Source: Typhlomys cinereus (Eukaryota > Chordata > Mammalia > Rodentia > Platacanthomyidae). From it: a stretch of 64,000 nt of DNA. Position numbers and translations under genes: made by a program. Below the pieces are notes generated by a model. It searched no databases, was not told the DNA's origin, and saw only the letters and a program-made list of their open reading frames with translations. Shown here in pieces: positions 24,675 to 35,428 of the stretch (the first letter of the stretch is position 1; every line of letters begins with the position of its first letter). Location of the stretch: NCBI GenBank assembly GCA_023101885.1, contig JALPQD010000247.1, positions 1,751,230-1,815,229 of the forward strand, in the 5' to 3' direction.

Positions 24675-26524
24675 AAAGCTTCTGAACAGAAGTCTTTCGA
24701 AGCAAACTTCAAAGCCGCTGTTCGGGCCTGATTCTACCCTTCCCACCCCCAGCATGGTGGAAGTGGCGTCGGGGCTCAAAAGTGGAGTGAGGGACCTTCC
24801 ACAGTGTGTTCGAACCCGAACTCTGCTTTGCAAGTCTGAAATCTTTTCATGAGAGGAGGTTTGTCAGTCTGCAAGTGTGGAAATCACAAAGCAGCCACTT
24901 TCCTGTGGGTGGGCAGAGGTCGGACCTGGGGGGCAGGTGGTCTGGGAATGACGTTCTGGGGCAGGCCCGCACCAGCGCACAGCACGCAGCACAGCTTTGA
25001 GTCCTCTAAGGCATAAGTCTCATGTATTTTCTCATGGCTTTTTAGTCATTATTATGATCAAAGATGATTTCTTGGGGGTAACACGCTTCAGAGAGCAGTC
25101 AAAGGTAAGAGATGACATTTAGAAAAAAATCCATTCTTTCCTCTTTCTGCCTCGCTGCTCTATTGACTTCTACTGTTCAATCAAATCCCATTTACAGCTA
25201 CATGTCCTATTTCAGGGGCTGCAAGGCGATAAATATTCTATCTTCCCTTAGCTGCACCTGCTGTGCCTCTCTCCAACTCACATCCTGGAAGGCCTCGGTC
25301 CCCTTTGGTCATGTCTACAGCCTTCATTGGTACCTGGCATATAGACACATCTTTATTTACTTCTCTCTCCTGATAATCCCTTTCTCCCGACCCATGAACC
25401 CCAGTGCAGCCACCTGCCTAACTTTCTATGTGGATGAGCCTCTCAGCCTCTGCTTGAGAGCACGGATGAGCCACAGCCCCTTCCATGTTCTTCTGGGCTC
25501 TTACAGGCGAGGAAAGGACAGCGTTTGTTCTTTGCTTAGCCGGCTGCTTTGAATTTCGCTTCATCCTCCCTCTTGCTAATGACACATTTCATGGATAAAT
25601 ATTCAGTGTAAGACCCTGTGCTAGGCTGGAAACACAGGAGGGCCTCCAGGCTGGGCTAAGGAAGGGAAGAACCTTGGCTCCGTGGCTGACATCGCCACAT
25701 CAGTGACAGTGTAGCTCCTGCTGGGCGCTCTGCTTTGGAGAGATTCAAGCTCACTCCATTCCTCCGACAGGAGCTGGTACGACAGGAAATGGTCGAACCA
25801 ACCGAGTCGTGAGTCAGCTAAGCCACTGCCCAGAGAGGGTCCTGTAGTGCAAAGCAGCCCCCACCCTTCTCTGCTTACAGGTTCTCCTCCCCCACACCCT
25901 TTTCTCATGCACGCCATCTTCATTATTGTTGGTGATTGATAGCTGCCCTACTGCATGCACCCCACTTCTTTGATTAGATATTAATGACCATACTGAGAGG
26001 TGGGCTTTCCTGGTATGTCTTCTGTCAGATCCAGAGAAATCATGGTCCCTGGGGATTCTCATCCTTCTGACCCCCGGGCTGCTGCCTCTCTGCCACGGCG
26101 GGCATTGCAGCTTGCAGCATTTTTGAGCACGGGCCAGGGCACCTGTGTGTCTGTGTGGACGCAGCCTCTGTGGCTCAGCAGCACAGGCACTGCATGGTTG
26201 GCAGGGCACCCCAACCTTGAGCTAAGCACCACCAAGGTCACTGCACTTGGTACTAAGTGTATCATCCCTTGATGGGTGGTTGTTCCAGAAACAGGGTCAG
26301 CTGAGGTCCTGTTGCAAACTAAGAATCGCTCAGAGAACTAACCATTTCCAGGGGCTGGAACGCTTAAGTGCCAGTCTACTTACTTGTGGTGTCCTGGTGA
26401 CATATGTCAGGGACCTATGCTGCGGTCGTGACTGGAGAATTGTCTTTGGAGATTCTGAAAGGAGTTTAGTGAAAGGCAAGAAGCAGCTTTGGAACAACCT
26501 GAGGAAAGCCTTAGACTGGAAGTA

Positions 26525-26670
26525 CTGCATCAGGTGCTTTACACAAAGTACTGCATTTTTTTTGGGAAGGGACTTGTGAGTAAGGTGGATGTCTCATTTC
26601 CAATTTACAGAAGGACACATCAGGTGACTTGGTGTAATGTCACCAGCTACTTAGAGTGTAAATGCGGCGC
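26525..26670 (-). repeat. MIR element (minus strand)
   Basis: 'catcaggtgctttacacaaa' and 'catttccaatttacagaagg' are the inverse MIR order (CTTTACA...CATTTTACAGA). Confidence 0.65.
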
Positions 26671-27374
26671 TACTATGCATTTTTAGTAAGGCCATTCACT
26701 GCTGCTGCTGGCCTCCAGGAAAAGGCCCACCAAGCCTCACAAACACAGGGAGGTTTAGACCTTTGTCACATAGGCTTTGCGAGCTATCGCCACCTCTTTG
26801 GGAATGAGTGTGGAGGAGGGGCCAGAGGACTATTTCTGTTCTGTCACTGACTGAGGTTCCCACAGCAGCCTCTTGCTGCCCTTGCCTGGCCTCCTGTCTG
26901 GCTGCAGAGGTACCTTATAGCTGCAGACTTGTGTGGTGCCCATGAGCAGGCATGGCGTGCCCAGCTGGTGCAGAGAGCCTCTAATGGGTGCCACCAGCAT
27001 GTTATTTCCCATGGGTGCAGCTTCCCCAGGGCCGTCTCGGGACTACTGGGGAGCTAATAAATCTGACTCGAGAGACAGCAGATGGGAAAGATCTCATTCT
27101 CCCTTGATGGAGATTCTGAGATGTGGCATTTCCATTTAGAGTCCTGGGAGAGGTGTCCTGCCTGGGGTTACATGTACTCCTTCTCCATTCCCCCACTTCA
27201 TAGTCACCTCACTCTCATGAATGACGCCTGCTCTTGCTTAGCCTGTCTCCTCTCCTTCTTTTTCTTTTCCCTTCTGCTTTTATACTTGTGGCTTACCACT
27301 CCCTTCTTTTAATAGAGTGTTGATAGCAAGCTTTGTCCAATGTCTGTTTGCAAGGTGATGTAGATAATCAAATG

Positions 27375-27590
27375 TTTCTATTTGTTGAGAGTTTACTGTG
27401 TGATACAATCTTACTGAATCCTTTCCTCTGAAGCAGATATCATCATCACCATCACCATCACCATCATCACCCCACTTGAGAAGACGAGGGCTCACAGGAA
27501 TGAAAGGATTATGAGCACTCATGGGCACACAGCAAGTAAGTGGCAAAGTTAAAATTTAGCTCGGCTCTTTCATCTTCTAATTTCAGAACC
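27375..27590 (-). repeat. MIR element (minus strand) with embedded (ATC)n
   Basis: 'gagagtttactgtgtgatac', 'tactgaatcctttcctctga' and 'cacacagcaagtaagtggca' follow inverse MIR. A (CATCAC)n run at 27438-27472 interrupts it. It ends about 110 bp from the S4-S5 exon's donor. Confidence 0.75.
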
Positions 27591-27702
27591 TGAACTTTAA
27601 AACACTCGGAATAAAATTGGCTTTAAACTTGAGAAATACCAAAGAAGCCCGAGTTCTACAAGGAAACCTAAGGAGTCCTTGGAGGAGCCCTGAGATACTC
27701 AC

Positions 27703-27967
27703 GTTGTAAAGGCGGGGTTGTACTTTGCACCTCGGTAGTAAGAGTACAGGTTGAACATGCCAATCATGAAGGCCACAAATACCATGATGAAAATGACCAT
27801 GAACTTGAAGATGTCTTTCACAGTTCTCCCCAGCGAGATCTGCAAGGGCCCAAAGCTCTCGTTGGCAGGTAGAATGTAGGCAATTCGAGAGAAGCTCAGC
27901 ACGACTGCGATTGCATATAGTCCTTCCGAGATAATTTGTGGATCGGAGGGCCACCACTTGTCCCTGG
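27703..27967 (-). CDS. Trpc7: Trpc7 exon: S4, S4-S5 linker and S5 (88 aa)
   Basis: This 265-bp exon has a TTTCAG|CCAGG acceptor and an AC|GTGAGT donor, phase 1 in and phase 2 out. The peptide runs [16 protein letters not shown], then S4 ([19 protein letters not shown]). S4 has a single arginine and no regular positive-charge ladder, as expected for TRPC channels, which are not strongly voltage-gated. The S4-S5 linker is [21 protein letters not shown]5 is the hydrophobic run [20 protein letters not shown], followed by [13 protein letters not shown] at the outer pore entrance. Both splice sites are strong. The intron that follows (13088-27702) is 14.6 kb. Confidence 0.98.
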
Positions 27968-28139
27968 CTGAAAGAAAACAATCTGTGTTACCCACTGGGG
28001 GGCAGGATCTATTCTGGAAGAATAACCACTATTAGTTCTCATACAGTGAAACCCGCTATCCTACCATCAGGTTGGTTAGTCCCAACGTACAGAAGGTGTG
28101 AAAGAGCTTGGAAAGAGCTGGCTCACCTGCCTGATTTTT

Positions 28140-28330
28140 CCCAGCATCCTTCAGGATTCCACTTGGACATCATCCCTTCCTAGAAGCCATCAATGACTCC
28201 AGAAGGCTAGGCAAGATTCTGGGTACCCTTTGCACTCCTGTGCTGTCTCGTGTACACCCATCATGCCAGATGCCACACTACTTGCTACTGTTCCCCTTTC
28301 CAGAGTTTGGACCCCACATCAAGAGCTGAC
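28140..28330 (+). repeat. L2 LINE 3'-region remnant
   Basis: 'ccacttggacatcatccctt' and the following segment up to 'tgtgctgtctcgtgtacacc' parallel the L2 ORF2 end in diverged form. Confidence 0.45.
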
Positions 28331-28419
28331 CCAGTTTCCAGAGAAGCATAAGTGTGGATCTGCATGCAATTGTCTAACCTCAAGTCTTACTTTTCCCATC
28401 TAGTTCTTATATTTGATAT

Positions 28420-28520
28420 CATCAGTCTAGAGTCATGGTAAGGATGAAATAAACTAGCATATGCAAAGCACTCAGTATAGTGATAGGTACCCAGCAGGTA
28501 CTGAGAAGTGCTTGTTAAAC
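28420..28520 (+). repeat. MIR 3' tail fragment
   Basis: 'ggatgaaataaactagcata' followed by 'gcaaagcactcagtatagtg' matches the MIR end (TTAAATGAG...AAGCGCTTAGAACAGTG). Confidence 0.65.
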
Positions 28521-29139
28521 AAGCTCCAGTTAACCACAAGCTCAGACTAGCCACAAGTCAGAACTAATGAGTTCATCTGGGAATGAAGAACCTGAAGGAT
28601 TTCCCCTAAGAAAGTACTCTTGGATTTTGTCCCCCCCCGCCATGAGTGCTGGGAAACTTGTTCCCTGATTAAGCCAAGTCCTTGAAAAGTGGTAGACCAG
28701 GCTTACCATGGTAAGTGCAGGCCTGCCACGATCCTGTTTCAGGTGGGCTAGAGTCCTGGGGTTGATTCCAAGTGGAAGAGACTCTGCTTGTGTTTGCTGG
28801 TGCAACACCAGGGCCTTAGCTATCGTATAAGCGCTGCTGCAGCAGAGCGAATGTGCACAGTGCTCCTGCCACAGTTCTAATGTGAGCAGCTGCCTCAGGC
28901 CAGCTGCCCAGTGTCAGACCTCAACAGACCTCAAGTGAGGGAGACGTTCACGGGGCTGTCAGTGGCGGTCACATGACCAGGGATGCTATTATTGGAAGGG
29001 TTCATGTTCCGCAATGCTCCAGAGAGCACTATACTGTGAAAATCTCCCCGCTGAAAAAGCTAGTGGTGTCCCTGTTGAGAGATGCTAAGTGAAACTCAAA
29101 TGGAGAAACACTGAGAAATTTAAATTAGCCCTCCTCCTC

Positions 29140-29205
29140 ACATTACTTGTAATTTTCACAACAGCCCTGTAGAGTAGATATTATTATTGCTATTTTTAAG
29201 ATTGG
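29140..29205 (-). repeat. MIR fragment (minus strand)
   Basis: 'attttcacaacagccctgta' followed by 'gagtagatattattattgct' is the inverse MIR motif (CACAACAACCCTATGAGGTAG). Confidence 0.65.
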
Positions 29206-29699
29206 ATTTGGGGTATGGGGTCTTTTTTAGAGCCCAGCAAGTGCAGATAGTACGGATATTACACAGTGTTTTCTGGCACCCCAAGGGAGGTAGAAGAGGA
29301 GAAATTTTATTCTTTATTTTCAGAGCTAGACTCTGTTAAATAATTATAAGAGGGATCGTTTAGGAACCATCAGTAAGAAAACTGGGCCATGACGCCTCAT
29401 GCAGTGCATTCTAAATTACATTTGGAAATATAATAACATCCTAAGTCTGATGTTCTTATCAAAGCTGTAACTCAGAAGCCCACAAAAGACAAGTAAGGAG
29501 AACAAATGTGTTTTCCAATGTGTCTGCTGACCTCTATGGATAAATAGTTCATTCAAATAATACAAAATACAAAGTGGAGTTTCTATAAAACATACATCAG
29601 AATGAATTTTTTTGCCACCTATAATTTACCTGTCTTCAAACTCAGTTATAATAATAAAGCTACTTCTAGATTTGGCTGTTATCAGATTCTGGTGACAAG

Positions 29700-30600
29700 A
29701 TCAGGATATTTAGTGAAAAATTGATTGGGATAAAGAGGAAGAGCTGTGGCAGTGGGTGAACAGTAAACAGCACAGCTGTGACCCCGACAAAGAGAACCTC
29801 ATTCTGAAGCTGTTTTTAGGAGAACAGGACAGTGTTTTCATGGCTTGAGAAACTGACGCTGGTTTGGAACTTCAGAGGTTGGAAGGAACTATGATCATCT
29901 CACCACAAGGGGGCACACTTCCTCCACAGCTGGAGCACATGAGCACGCAGGCGCGCTCACACACACAAAATCAGATCACCAAGGGCGCAAGGTGAACCAC
30001 AAAAGCAAAGAGACTCATGTGCTTTGGGCTGAATTCACATAATTCAGTAAGGAATAAATTCACAAGTGGACACCACTGCAGCCCGAATCATGGCATTAAT
30101 AGAACTTCAGCCCGCAGCCGAACACAACACAGACACGTCAAGAAAAACCTGAACTTGTTAAACCAACGAACGTCAGAGAACAGGGGATAGGACATGGATG
30201 GTTTGTAAACTCAAAGCCTTCCATTTCTCAAAATGTGCTCGAAGCAGGGATTTCCTACCACATTTATGTGGAGCACAGTCTACCTAAAGCAAGGAGGAAC
30301 TCAACTTTTGCAGGATGTGGCCAATTCTCGACAGATCATTGCTGTAATTGACCACAAGGGTACAGAGCCATCTGTTTTTCAGTCTACCAGAGGCAGCTGA
30401 CATGCAGCTGACATGCAAATCCTTCACAGTGTGGCAGCTGCTACTAAAGAAACACTTTTACTGACAATAATTCCCTGGCCCTCTTCTCTTTCTCTTTTAT
30501 AGTGGAATATAGTGCATGAGGGAAACAACAGCCGAGGAAGTGGACCCACAATAACTGCTGACCATTAAAGCGCCCTCGGCGTTTTCAGGGAAAACACAAA
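29700..30600. promoter_or_regulatory. Repeat-free block with clustered E-boxes and an octamer (candidate non-coding element)
   Basis: No transposon is recognisable over about 900 bp. Near 30391-30445 the sequence has three CAGCTG E-boxes, two in the tandem unit CAGCTGACATG, directly followed by an ATGCAAAT octamer (POU-type). This is suggestive of a regulatory element, but only motif matching supports it. Confidence 0.3.
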
Positions 30601-30609
30601 ACCTATTGG

Positions 30610-30755
30610 CATTATTTTATTTAACTCCAAACTAACCTTTTGACATAGGTATTACAGTCTCTGTTTTACATACGAAAAAATGGAGACACAAGATTTACAT
30701 AAACAAGATGTCAAAATAATCTACTGCACTAGGATTCCATTCTGGGTTTTATAAT
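30610..30755 (-). repeat. MIR element (minus strand)
   Basis: 'ttatttaactccaaactaac', 'tctctgttttacatacgaaa' and 'ggattccattctggg' are in inverse MIR order. Confidence 0.65.
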
Positions 30756-31143
30756 TTCAAAGCTTGGGGCATCAGGAGCATGAAGAGTTCATTTGTGATT
30801 TCCAGTTTCCTGCAGCTTACTGGAGGTATGGCTCTGTTTTCTTCACCAGATAATGAATTATGAGGCTGGGGAGGAGATGAGGCTCCAACAGGACAGGCAG
30901 GGACGGCGTGGGTGCCAGCTGGGAACCCAGCAGCTGCCCTCAGAGGTCAGCGAGTAGCCACAGGGCAAAGGAGCCAATGTCCTCCTAGAAACAGCGAAGT
31001 CCGGTGTATTAGGGAGTGTGTGTGTAGACTTTGTAGACAAAGTGCAGGAAAGAGGAAAGGAAAATGGTTAAACATCTTGGTCTCTGGACTCAAGAGCTCA
31101 GAGCAAGTAGTTTTCAATTTCAAATTGCATGACAGAAACTCTG

Positions 31144-31148
<5 letters not shown>

Positions 31149-31189
<41 letters not shown>
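31149..31189. repeat. (AG)n microsatellite
   Basis: About 20 perfect AG units. Confidence 0.97.
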
Positions 31190-31192
<3 letters not shown>

Positions 31193-31755
31193 ACTTTTTG
31201 GGAAAAAGTTCAGGCCCTTCTGTCTTTCTGGCATGCATCCATGTGGCTCAGATTCTAAAAGTAGGACAGTGACTTGTGATCAGGTGGTTGACAGATCCAG
31301 ATGACTGAACCAAGGAGTGGTGACCAGGAGTTGAACATTTTTAGTGAAAGGAGGGTGGGATCTTGCTAAATCCCTAACACCAGGGCTACCCTACACAAAG
31401 ACTCTTATATTTCTGCTAAAATTATAAGCCCTGCTAAGGTAAGAAAGACAGAAGGTGGCAATTAAGATCAGGGAAGGAAAAGAAGCCACTCACCCAAGGT
31501 TAAACCTTGATAGAAAACGTTGCGGTACAATTTAAAAAGTTGCTATGGAGATCGCCTGTACGGAGGCAGGAACCTTTTTTTGGGAAGATAGTTCAAAAAT
31601 AAGAATGCTGATGTAGCTTTTAACCATATGACCTTTGAGTTTGGCCTTACTCCTTCCCCAGACATTAACTTGAAATTTTCTGTTAATCTCGCAAATAAGA
31701 ATGCAAAGCTTGTTTACAGTAAAAATATTTTAACTTCCTTGTGTAAATCTTGTGT

Positions 31756-31785
31756 AATGATATAGAGAAGATTAGCAAGGCCCCT
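31756..31785 (+). pseudogene. U6 snRNA pseudogene fragment
   Basis: The 30-bp stretch AATGATATAGAGAAGATTAG followed by CAAGGCCCCT differs from the conserved U6 core (around the ACAGAG box) at only about three positions. The ACAGAG box reads ATAGAG. Neither the 5' stem nor the Sm/3' part is present, and there is no U6-type promoter, so it is a truncated retro-copy or a fortuitous fragment. Confidence 0.55.
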
Positions 31786-31947
31786 AAAAACAATCTTGTG
31801 ACCTATGGTGCTACCTCGCTCAAGGTCTCATTTGCATTCCTTAGCAACCCTTTCAGATGTAACTTCAGGAGCCCCCAAATCACACTCAGTGTTATTGTAA
31901 AGATGTGCTTCAGTGTAACTCTCAAGCATATACATTTGGTGGTGTCT

Positions 31948-31952
<5 letters not shown>

Positions 31953-31997
<45 letters not shown>
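31953..31997. repeat. (TC)n microsatellite
   Basis: About 22 perfect TC units. It adjoins the 3' end of a minus-strand SINE and may be its expanded tail. Confidence 0.97.
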
Positions 31998-32000
<3 letters not shown>

Positions 32001-32213
32001 AATACAAGAAAGCATTTGTGTGTGTGTGCCTGTGGCAGACCAAGGGTGACACTGGAAGTCAGTTTGGATTGCTCCACCTACTTATTACTTTACTCTGGGT
32101 TTCCCAGGTTCTGCTTTCCGGGACCAAAACTGCAGGCCACAGCCATTTCCACATGACATTTTCACATGGGATCTATGAATTGGAACACAGGTCCTTTTGC
32201 TTGTGAGGCAAAA
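31998..32213 (-). repeat. tRNA-derived SINE (copy 2), interrupted by an L1
   Basis: Minus-strand copy with 'gtttcccaggttctgctttc', 'gcaggccacagccatttcca' and 'ggtccttttgcttgtgaggc'. The expected inverse head is cut at 32213 by the L1 at 32214-32760; a diverged remainder may continue at 32771-32800. Confidence 0.8.
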
Positions 32214-32760
32214 GTTTTTTTTTTTTTATTAAAAATTTAATTATACATTTTAAAATTTTTTACCAGTTCCCTCCCTCCCCCCTCCTCCCCCTCCCCTTCC
32301 CCCAGTGCCTCCCCCCCAATTCCCAGAGAGTCCTTTATTGTGTACGCCTAACTCTCCACTGGGTCCTCCTCTCCCATGACATATAAGGACCCAGTGGCAT
32401 TTCCATAAGCCCTTTCTCTTGTTCCCCTTAAGCATAAGATCACTACTATGGCTGTCAATCCCTTGCCTCCAGGGGTCTCGGTGCCCTTAACAGATGCTAG
32501 ACTTTATGAGGGCAACAGTGCGCTGGACATTGCGCAGGGCATGCAAAGTCCCATTATGATTGCTTTGGCCCCAACTATTGTTGAGAATCTTGCAAATCGT
32601 TGCTCCTCCCATCCTTTTGCTCTTACAATCTTACCGCCCCCTCTTCCGCAAATGTCCCTGAGCTCCAGGATGGGGAGAGATTAGGCTGGCCTAGTTCTAT
32701 GTGATTGATATAGAGTCTCTGAAGTTCTGGATTGTGGTTTGTTGATTTTCTTTTGCAGTT
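32214..32760 (-). mobile_element. 5'-truncated L1 (3' UTR tail), minus strand
   Basis: Inverse poly(A) (T-run at 32215) is followed by the inverse G-rich tract and the same 3' UTR that ends the L1 at 40582-46805. A 10-bp duplication TGAGGCAAAA flanks it (32204-32213 and 32761-32770). The insertion splits a SINE. It is in the sense orientation of Trpc7. Confidence 0.85.
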
Positions 32761-33102
32761 TGAGGCAAAAATTTTAAGCTCCTTTCTTGAGCATAACTAC
32801 CTTGCTTCTTTGATACTCATGTTAAAAATATCTTCTATTTTAAAGTTTTTATTAACATATATTAATTATGCACAGTAACGGTTTCATTATGACATTTTCA
32901 TAGATGTATATAGTGCATTTCTATCTTATTCACCCCTTTTTGCCCTCTTCCATTCTCACACTGGTCCCCTTTTATCCAACTAACCTCCCTTCTATATGCG
33001 TGTGTGTGTGTGTGTGCGCGCGCATGTGTGTTTTTGTGTGTGGGAATGAGTTTAATCAGGGCTGATTGCCGAATTTTTTCTTTAAATTTTTTTTATTCAA
33101 TT

Positions 33103-33358
33103 GTGTGTGTGCGCGCACGTGTGCGTGCGTGTGTATATGTGTGTAGAACCACGGACGAATTCCAGAACCACCATGGACCGCCTCCACCTCCTCCTTGTTT
33201 ACTCGGCCGGGATTCACAGGCTCCGCCCTACCAGGACCAGAAATGCAGGCCGCCCCCGCTTCTGCCGGCCTCTAGTCTATACGTGGGGTCTAGATCCGAA
33301 CTTGGGAACTTTTGCCTGCAAGGCAGAGGCTTAACCCCTGAGCCACCTCTCCAGCCCC
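33103..33358 (-). repeat. tRNA-derived SINE (copy 3)
   Basis: Minus-strand copy ending in the well-preserved inverse head 'ttaacccctgagccacctct' followed by 'ccagcccc'. A GT/GCGC-rich tail is at its left. CpG-containing and GC-rich internally, so perhaps relatively young. Confidence 0.85.
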
Positions 33359-33416
33359 TGCCACATTTTTTCTTAACAAACTTCAACTTTGTCTCACATT
33401 GGCTCATGCTGAAATT

Positions 33417-33543
33417 ATTTTCAGTGGCCTGCACTTCTGGTCCTGGAAGATGGAACCTGGGAAACCCCAAGCAAAGCAATAAGGAAGATGAGTCCCATTG
33501 ACCCTTTTGGGCCTTCACAGGCACACACGCAAGTGTAACTTTT

Positions 33544-33577
<34 letters not shown>

Positions 33578-33592
33578 GAAAAATAAAATAAA
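33417..33592 (+). repeat. tRNA-derived SINE (copy 4), 5'-truncated
   Basis: Plus-strand copy lacking the head. 'ggaacctgggaaaccccaag' and 'caaagcaataaggaagatga' are the body; the tail is (CA)n at 33546-33575 followed by AAATAAAATAAAA. It lies head-to-head with copy 3, about 60 bp apart. Confidence 0.8.
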
Positions 33593-33981
33593 AAGCAGGC
33601 CTTATCTTTGTACAATATGAGGAGGATATGATATGAAAAGATTTTTCCTAGCAAATATTTTTCCTTTAGTGCTGGAGACATATCAGAAAAAAAAATGATT
33701 CTTGAAAAAACAAACCAAAAACCTACAAAAATCTAGAACCTTCTCAAAACAAAGTCATCCTTCAAAATACAAAAGATCCATTTCCAGGTCACCAGTTAAT
33801 TCCGCTTCAGAAGCAGCTGGCTGCATTGCAAGGACAAAGACATCCCCGTCATGGATGCATAGGCTCGTCCCAGCTGCCAAACTGTCCAGAGACAACACCA
33901 TACAAGACCAGGCCTAATAAGGGGCAGGGCGCTGGCTCTGAAGCTTGGGGGGACCCATAGAGGACACCACCTCCTACTCAC

Positions 33982-34215
33982 CGTAGGTGAAGTATGCCAC
34001 TTCTGGTGGCAGCGAGACGTTGTGCAGAGTTACGTCCTGCACATACTGGTCCACGTACAGCTGCGCCTCGCTGGCTTTGAGGAAAGCCATGAACCTTGCT
34101 GTGAAGGAGGCCACGAAGATGGATAGCATCCCGAAGTCCAGAAGGTTCCAGAGGTGCAGCATGTACTCACGCGGTCCCTCCTCCCAGATTTCCTTGCATT
34201 CTGACCAGATCATTC
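33982..34215 (-). CDS. Trpc7: Trpc7 exon: end of S2, S3 and extracellular extension (78 aa)
   Basis: This 234-bp exon has a CCATAG|GA acceptor and a TACG|GTGAG donor, phase 1 in and phase 1 out. The first two bases complete a Gly codon from the previous exon. The peptide reads MIWSECKEIWEEGPREYMLH, then the S2-S3 linker and S3 (LWNLLDFGMLSIFVASFTAR). It continues into the S3 extension FMAFLKASEAQLYVDQYVQD and a loop with sequon NVS (in LHNVSLPP), ending EVAYFTY. In TRPC3/6/7 S3 is unusually long and its extension shapes an extracellular cavity. Because its phases are symmetric (1-1), skipping would keep the frame but would delete S3, so a functional channel lacking it is unlikely. A cluster of SINEs and an L1 fragment lie within 2 kb downstream in the intron. 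Confidence 0.98.
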
Positions 34216-34736
34216 CTATGGAAGAAGATCAGGCCTGTGTTGTCAGAATCCTTGACATTAGTGACCAGAAACAAGAGGACCAGGATATGAAGGAAGCAGT
34301 CAGCTCTTTGGGGACAGCCAGAGCCAGGCAGATGGTAGATTCAGAATCAGGAGTGTGTGAGACCAGGAGAAGGCACCTAGCAGCTCCTGACTTCCCAAGA
34401 TAAACGTGGCTGGAAGAGAGGACAGGGTTCTTATCGATGGACATGTTTTGGAAGCAATATGCATGGGGAAATACGGCTGCAGGTGCTTACACTTTAAGAG
34501 CCCGAAGGTCTTATGTAATCATTTGCAAATAAAAAGTAAAAAAAACTGTGACTGAGGAATTTCGAAGGTCTCATGTATGATGTAGAACCTACCTTTTCTA
34601 ACTCAATAGTTTTGGGCACTTTTAAATTTTTGTGATTGTTTCCATTACTTTGAGGTTAAGGCTTTGGATTTTTTGTTTCTTTTCTCTTTTATAGTCTATT
34701 GGATTTTAAAGATACAGATCCTCATTGTTATACATT

Positions 34737-35428
34737 TTTTTTAAATTTCAGCTCATACAAACTTATTAGGTACACCAGTTCCCTCCCTCCCTCCTCCTCC
34801 CCCCGTACCCCCTGCTCCCCCTCTCCACCCCTCTCCCTCCCCATCCCCCAGTGCCTCCCACCCCAATTCCCAGAGAGTCCTTTCTTGTGCATGTCTGATT
34901 TTCCTCTGGGCCCTCCTCTCCGATGACGTACAAGGACCCAGTAGCCTTTCCCTGAACCCTTTCCCGTGTTCCCCTTAGGTATAGGAACACTGCTGTGGCT
35001 GCCAATCCTTTGCCTCCAAGGATCTTGGTGCCTTTAGCAGATGCTAGACTTTGTGAGGTCAACAGTGTGTTGGACAATGCGCAGGGCATGCAAAGTCCAA
35101 TTATGACTGCTTCAGCCCTAACTAGTATAGAGTATCTTACATATCATTGCTCCTCCCATCCTTTTGCTCTTACACTCTTACCGCCCCCTCTTCCGCAAAT
35201 TTCCCTGAGCTTCAAGATGGGGAGAGACTAAGCTGGCCTAGTTCTAGGTGGTTGATATAGAGTCTCTGAAGTTCTGGATTGTGGTTTGTTGATTTTCTTT
35301 TGCAGTTTTGCTGCTCCTGCAATGCCCTTCACTCCATCCTGGTGGGCATTGTATGTTACCCCCTGGCCAGAGACAAAAAGCTGTTAGAGTCTTGTGATAA
35401 AAGCACATTCAAAGGTAGATGTAATAAA
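34737..35428 (-). mobile_element. 5'-truncated L1 (3' UTR tail), minus strand, with 16-bp TSD
   Basis: The T-run at 34733 continues into the inverse 3' UTR homologous to 46130-46790 and to the copy at 32214-32760. The same 16-bp sequence CTCATTGTTATACATT flanks it at 34721-34736 and 35429-35444, a clean target-site duplication. No ORF content remains. Confidence 0.92.

Larger units (their letters stand above)
13088..27702 (-). other. Trpc7: Trpc7 intron (14.6 kb) between the S4-S5 exon and the pore/S6 exon
   Basis: Contains a tRNA-type SINE (14888), two B1-like SINEs (17195, 17663), MIR/L2 elements (18125, 19480, 21190, 26525, 27375), an ID-like element (20008), an AT-rich low-complexity block (22795), MER5-like DNA elements (23060, 23785), a B3-like SINE (24225) and two short local duplications (17055; 23384/24571). 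No other gene is recognisable. 13140-14880 and 15130-16990 hold nothing I can name except a possible old L1 3' end near 16000. Confidence 0.85.
27968..33981 (-). other. Trpc7: Trpc7 intron (6.0 kb) between the S3 exon and the S4-S5 exon
   Basis: Contains an L2 3'-end remnant (28140), MIR pieces (28420, 29140, 30610), a repeat-free motif-rich block (29700-30600), (GA)n and (TC)n tracts, a U6 snRNA fragment (31756), a SINE split by a minus-strand L1 (31998-32790), and a head-to-head SINE pair (33103-33592). The stretch 31200-31750 is not recognised. Confidence 0.85.

Noticed and set aside
27438..27472. CRISPR-like or coding His repeat from (CATCAC)n
   Set aside because: Short simple repeat within a MIR element; no spacer structure and wrong genome type.
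33004..33501. 165-codon plus-strand open frame
   Set aside because: Runs through a GT repeat and two SINE copies in opposite orientation.
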